Below the pieces are notes generated by a model. The model was given only the letters and a program-made list of their open reading frames with translations. It was not told where the DNA came from and ran no database searches. From assembly GCF_000213175.1 (NCBI RefSeq), contig NW_009799101.1:1108135-1172134 (forward strand): DNA of 64,000 bases. The letters run 5' to 3'. Within the stretch, counting starts at the first letter, position 1, and every line of letters starts with the position of its first letter. The position numbers were made by a program, and so were the translations under genes. This DNA comes from Neurospora tetrasperma FGSC 2508 (taxonomy: Eukaryota > Ascomycota > Sordariomycetes > Sordariales > Sordariaceae). Positions 60,810 through 64,000 of this stretch are shown piece by piece.

Positions 60810-63404
60810 CTAGCCCTGTCTCGCCAAAGCCCGACTCCTCTCCTTCTCCCTCTGCAGCTTCTTGAAGAAGGCGCTCTGCTCCGCCTTGGCGGCACCCTTC
60901 TTCTTCAACCCCTTATTCGCCGCCTTGTTCTGCTCAATGTACGCCATATCCTGACCCCCACTGAGCTCGCCCAGGGTTCCAGCCATTCTCCGAACCGCCG
61001 CCGCTCTGCCCTTTGCACCACCACCACCCCTTCCGCGCCCGACCTTACCAAACAAATCGTCCGTCTCGACATCATCCTCGGCGCCCTTTTCGTTGTCGAC
61101 CAGCGTGCGCTGCAGCAGCTCGCGCCGCTCCTGCGCCGTGGCGAAAGCCAGGTCGGGCGTGTTCTCGATGTTGGCCAGCTGCGTGATCACCTTGAAGGCG
61201 TAGCCCTGGTCGACCAGGAAGGCCTGGCGCTTGGACGAGTAGTACATTTCCTGCGTGTCTTTGGACACGAGCGAATAAAAGAAGGCGTTGAAGCCGACGT
61301 CGTTACGGCGCTTGGCTCGGAGAATGCGGCCTAGACGCTGGGCTTCCTGACGACGGGAACCGAAGTGGGATGAGATTTGGATGAGACAGGTGGCTTCGGG
61401 CAAGTCGAGCGAGGTGTCGCCGATCTTGGAGAGGAAGAGCGTGTTGACTTGCGGGTTGTGCTGGAAGTTTTCGAGCACTTGCATGCGCTCGGCTTGGCCG
61501 GTGCCGCCGTAGATGAAGACTTTATTCAGCTTGAGGGCGTATTGTTTTAGTGAGTACAGCTCGTCGGAGAAGACAATGATCTTGTCGCCGCGGGCTTCGT
61601 GGTAGTTGATCAGGTACTGGCAGGCCTGGAACTTTCGAGGGTTCATGGCGTAAAGGGTGCGCTTCATACGCGAGTTGGCACGAAGATACTCGTCGTAGAA
61701 TTCGGTGGGCATGGGGCACCACACCTCTGCACACTGGACCTTGGCGATGTGACCCTTTTCGGACAGCTCCATCCAGTTGGCTTCGTAGAGCTTGGGACCG
61801 ATAAGGAAGTTCAAGTGGGAAATCTTGTCGTCTTCTCTGAGTAGGGTGGCTGTGAGACCCAGCTTGGAGTGCGACTTGATGGAAGAGATAACTCTTCGGA
61901 AGACGTCGGCAGGGACGACGTGAACCTCGTCGAGAAGCATCAGACCCCATTCACGACTCTTTAGGAAATCCATCATCTTCTTGGAGTCGTGAGATCGTTC
62001 TCGGTTGTTGGTAACCATAGAATATGTAGTAACAATGATACCAGTATTACCAGAGAACTTGTTCTTGCTCTCAGCGGTAAAGACGGCAATATCGTCGGGG
62101 TTGATGTTGGACCACTTGAGGAACTCCTGACGCCATTGCACAACGGACATACTGCTTGTACACAGGACGATGACACCCTTCTTGATGGTGCAGGCAGCCG
62201 TGATGCCGACCAAGGTCTTGCCTGCACCGCACGGCAGAACAATGATGCCACTCTTTGCTCTGCCGTTACCAAACATTTTGCTAAGACTCTGCTCCTGGTA
62301 CGGACGAATCTGTGTGTTTGGCCGTAAATCGATTTCCAGGTCCGCGTTATTAGAGTCGTTCCTGAAGTCGTACTCCTCCAAGATGGGAAATCCTAGGTCA
62401 AGACAGCGTCGTTGGACAATCTCGACGGCGGTTTCGGGGATTTCAAAGGCATGGACGGCGTCCTTGTCGTCCTCGTCGTCTTCCTCATTGATGGCTGCGT
62501 AGAGGTCGGCCTCGTTAGTCGCCGCAGCGCCCGCGGCCCCGTCCTCGGCCGTCTTCTTGTTGCCAGACTTGTTGAGGTCTGCCTGGTTCACACCGGCAGC
62601 ATCTTTTGTGCCGGGGATGACCAGGCCGCCCATGGTGGGCGCATAGGAGGTGGTAATATCACCGGAGCCCTGGACACGCCACTTTCCGATTACTTCATCG
62701 CGGAGCAGCTTCTGCAACAACTCGGCATCCGAGCTTTCTACAAAGTACTTGTTGTTATTCAGCACGAGTTTCACCTTGCCGTAGCTCTTTGTGCACGACT
62801 CAATGAAGAGGCGAATGGACTCGGGAAGGGGGGTCTTGAGGAAGCGATCCAGGGTATCTATAATATCCTTTGACTGCAGGCCAATGGAGACACCAGCGTA
62901 GAGACTGTGTGCTGTCAACTGATACTCATGCAGGAAGTGCGGCCGTGACTTGGGCTCGGCAATGGTGACGAGGAAGTCGGTGACGCGGTCGGCGTCCGGG
63001 CTGAACTTCTCGAGGATGATGGTGCCCTTCTCGGGGTCGATCCACAGCGGCTTCTGGTCGTGGTCGGGTTTCAAGTTCAGATACGAAAAGTCGCGTTTCC
63101 CGCTGCCAAAGAACTGGGTGGCGCCGTCACGATGACTGCCGCCACCGTCCTGTCGGCTCTGGAAACGGCTACTATCGACGGCCCATGTATTGACGAACTC
63201 GTCGGCCTCGCGGGCAATCACCTCCTCTTTCCTCTTGATGACCTCGTCGACGTCGTCGTCGTTCAAATCATCATCGCCGTCCGACTGGAACGAGCTCTCG
63301 AGGCTGCGGGGAGTCGCGGGGCCGGGAGTGGACAGGGCCGAAGTGCGGCCAGCTTTGGCAACGCCGGCCTGGGGGGGGCCGACCGCTTTTCGCTTGGGCG
63401 GCAT
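60810..63404 (-). CDS. ssl2: TFIIH DNA helicase/translocase XPB (Ssl2/Rad25)
   Basis: 864 aa, intronless. XPB is the 3'-5' translocase of TFIIH that opens promoters in transcription by RNA polymerase II and acts in nucleotide excision repair. The start at 63404 ([11 protein letters not shown]) follows an in-frame 83-codon upstream extension with no family likeness. Order of motifs: N-terminal domain with [18 protein letters not shown], Walker [16 protein letters not shown] box [24 protein letters not shown] with the RED motif, the helicase C part [15 protein letters not shown], and motif [21 protein letters not shown]-terminal Gly/Arg-rich and Lys-rich tail ends the protein. All key residues are present. 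Confidence 0.97.
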   Translation of the reverse strand: MPPKRKAVGPPQAGVAKAGRTSALSTPGPATPRSLESSFQSDGDDDLNDDDVDEVIKRKEEVIAREADEFVNTWAVDSSRFQSRQDGGGSHRDGATQFFGSGKRDFSYLNLKPDHDQKPLWIDPEKGTIILEKFSPDADRVTDFLVTIAEPKSRPHFLHEYQLTAHSLYAGVSIGLQSKDIIDTLDRFLKTPLPESIRLFIESCTKSYGKVKLVLNNNKYFVESSDAELLQKLLRDEVIGKWRVQGSGDITTSYAPTMGGLVIPGTKDAAGVNQADLNKSGNKKTAEDGAAGAAATNEADLYAAINEEDDEDDKDAVHAFEIPETAVEIVQRRCLDLGFPILEEYDFRNDSNNADLEIDLRPNTQIRPYQEQSLSKMFGNGRAKSGIIVLPCGAGKTLVGITAACTIKKGVIVLCTSSMSVVQWRQEFLKWSNINPDDIAVFTAESKNKFSGNTGIIVTTYSMVTNNRERSHDSKKMMDFLKSREWGLMLLDEVHVVPADVFRRVISSIKSHSKLGLTATLLREDDKISHLNFLIGPKLYEANWMELSEKGHIAKVQCAEVWCPMPTEFYDEYLRANSRMKRTLYAMNPRKFQACQYLINYHEARGDKIIVFSDELYSLKQYALKLNKVFIYGGTGQAERMQVLENFQHNPQVNTLFLSKIGDTSLDLPEATCLIQISSHFGSRRQEAQRLGRILRAKRRNDVGFNAFFYSLVSKDTQEMYYSSKRQAFLVDQGYAFKVITQLANIENTPDLAFATAQERRELLQRTLVDNEKGAEDDVETDDLFGKVGRGRGGGGAKGRAAAVRRMAGTLGELSGGQDMAYIEQNKAANKGLKKKGAAKAEQSAFFKKLQREKERSRALARQG

Positions 63405-64000
63405 TATATGTATGACGAAAATGTGATCTCCTTTCTTTCTTTCTTGTCTCTGCTCTGTTTTATCTATTTGTAGCAGTTCAGTTCTAGAAGAATGGATTAG
63501 CAGGCGGACGAATGTAGAATGCCAATGCAGTGGCAAAAAAAGAATACAAGGTTGAAAGGACGGGAGTTTGAAATGGATGATGAAATTCCACTTTGTCTTT
63601 TGTACGCTACGGTAGATACCTGGCTCTACAAGTAGAGGTATTGTAGGGTACAAGTACAGGCCTTGTTTGCTTACACTGCGGTTCCTGTCCTGTTATGGAA
63701 ATTGTTAAGGCGATACCGTAGGAGCCGAGCCGCTATGACAGCAATGCCGACAGGGGCCAGACACGCTACACTAGTTTAGTCATCAGCCACGCTTATTTTG
63801 TGGGGAAGCGAGTCTTCTGGAGCCAACCTGGAAGTGGAGGGAAGGAACCGTTCGGCGTGTGCACTCACAGTTGCAGGCTCCACCCGTGTCACCCGCTGTC
63901 CAGTCCGAAAAGCACCCCGTGTTGAGTGGTGGTCGGGTCGGGTCTGGTCTGGGTGGGTGGTCGAAAAGGGGGGGGGGGGGGGGGGGGGGGGGACGGGACG
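63405..64000. other. ssl2 upstream region with terminal poly-G
   Basis: The presumed ssl2 promoter and leader. A 25-nt G run lies at 63968-63992. No other gene seen. Confidence 0.7.
63968..63992. repeat. 25-nt poly-G tract
   Basis: Uninterrupted G run followed by ACGGGACG. A probable assembly limit. Confidence 0.97.

Noticed and set aside
1-64000. CRISPR array, operons, ribosome binding sites
   Set aside because: The window is eukaryotic; tandem repeats are simple microsatellites without spacers.

Overview
The window looks like nuclear DNA of a filamentous ascomycete, most likely Sordariomycetes and probably Sordariales. The genes have short introns (about 50-90 nt) with GTRNGT donors, CTRAY branch points and YAG acceptors. 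Intergenic spaces are long, A/T and G homopolymers are frequent, and most proteins carry long low-complexity tails. An assembly gap of Ns covers 22-490. The order-level placement is inference from gene style and content, not from a database search.

Region 1 (0.5-6 kb) is accessory-looking. It holds the C-terminal half of a coiled-coil/C2H2 protein cut by the gap, a Ser/Thr kinase paralogue (K1) with a broken frame, a 118-bp MITE-like insertion, and a HeLo-like/pseudokinase protein whose layout recalls necroptosis-type executors. Region 2 (6-26 kb) has iba57/caf17 and one acidic hypothetical gene at 18-19 kb; the other ~17 kb shows no convincing gene. Region 3 (25.8-28 kb) holds a second kinase (K2) followed, 50 bp after its unspliced stop, by the intact coiled-coil/C2H2 module. 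This links the left-edge fragment, K1 and K2 into one gene family.

Region 4 (29.7-64 kb) is mostly conserved housekeeping: pus7, alpha-actinin, a GT90/CAP10-like glycosyltransferase, divergent ribosomal protein genes uS8 and eS12, a Pin4-type parvulin, a hypothetical gene, a VPS9-domain Rab GEF, atg15, a RING/zinc-module/SH3 protein, and the TFIIH helicase XPB (ssl2). An AT-rich stretch at 38.6-39.5 kb carries a 440-bp element with 45-bp inverted repeats and an 8-bp target duplication. A third inverted-repeat element of about 290 bp lies at 34.3-34.6 kb.

The genes do not form an operon-like system. The functional links that can be argued are the shared promoter region of the two ribosomal protein genes, and the kinase/C2H2/HeLo-pseudokinase group, which may be a fungal self/non-self or cell-death locus (inference only).
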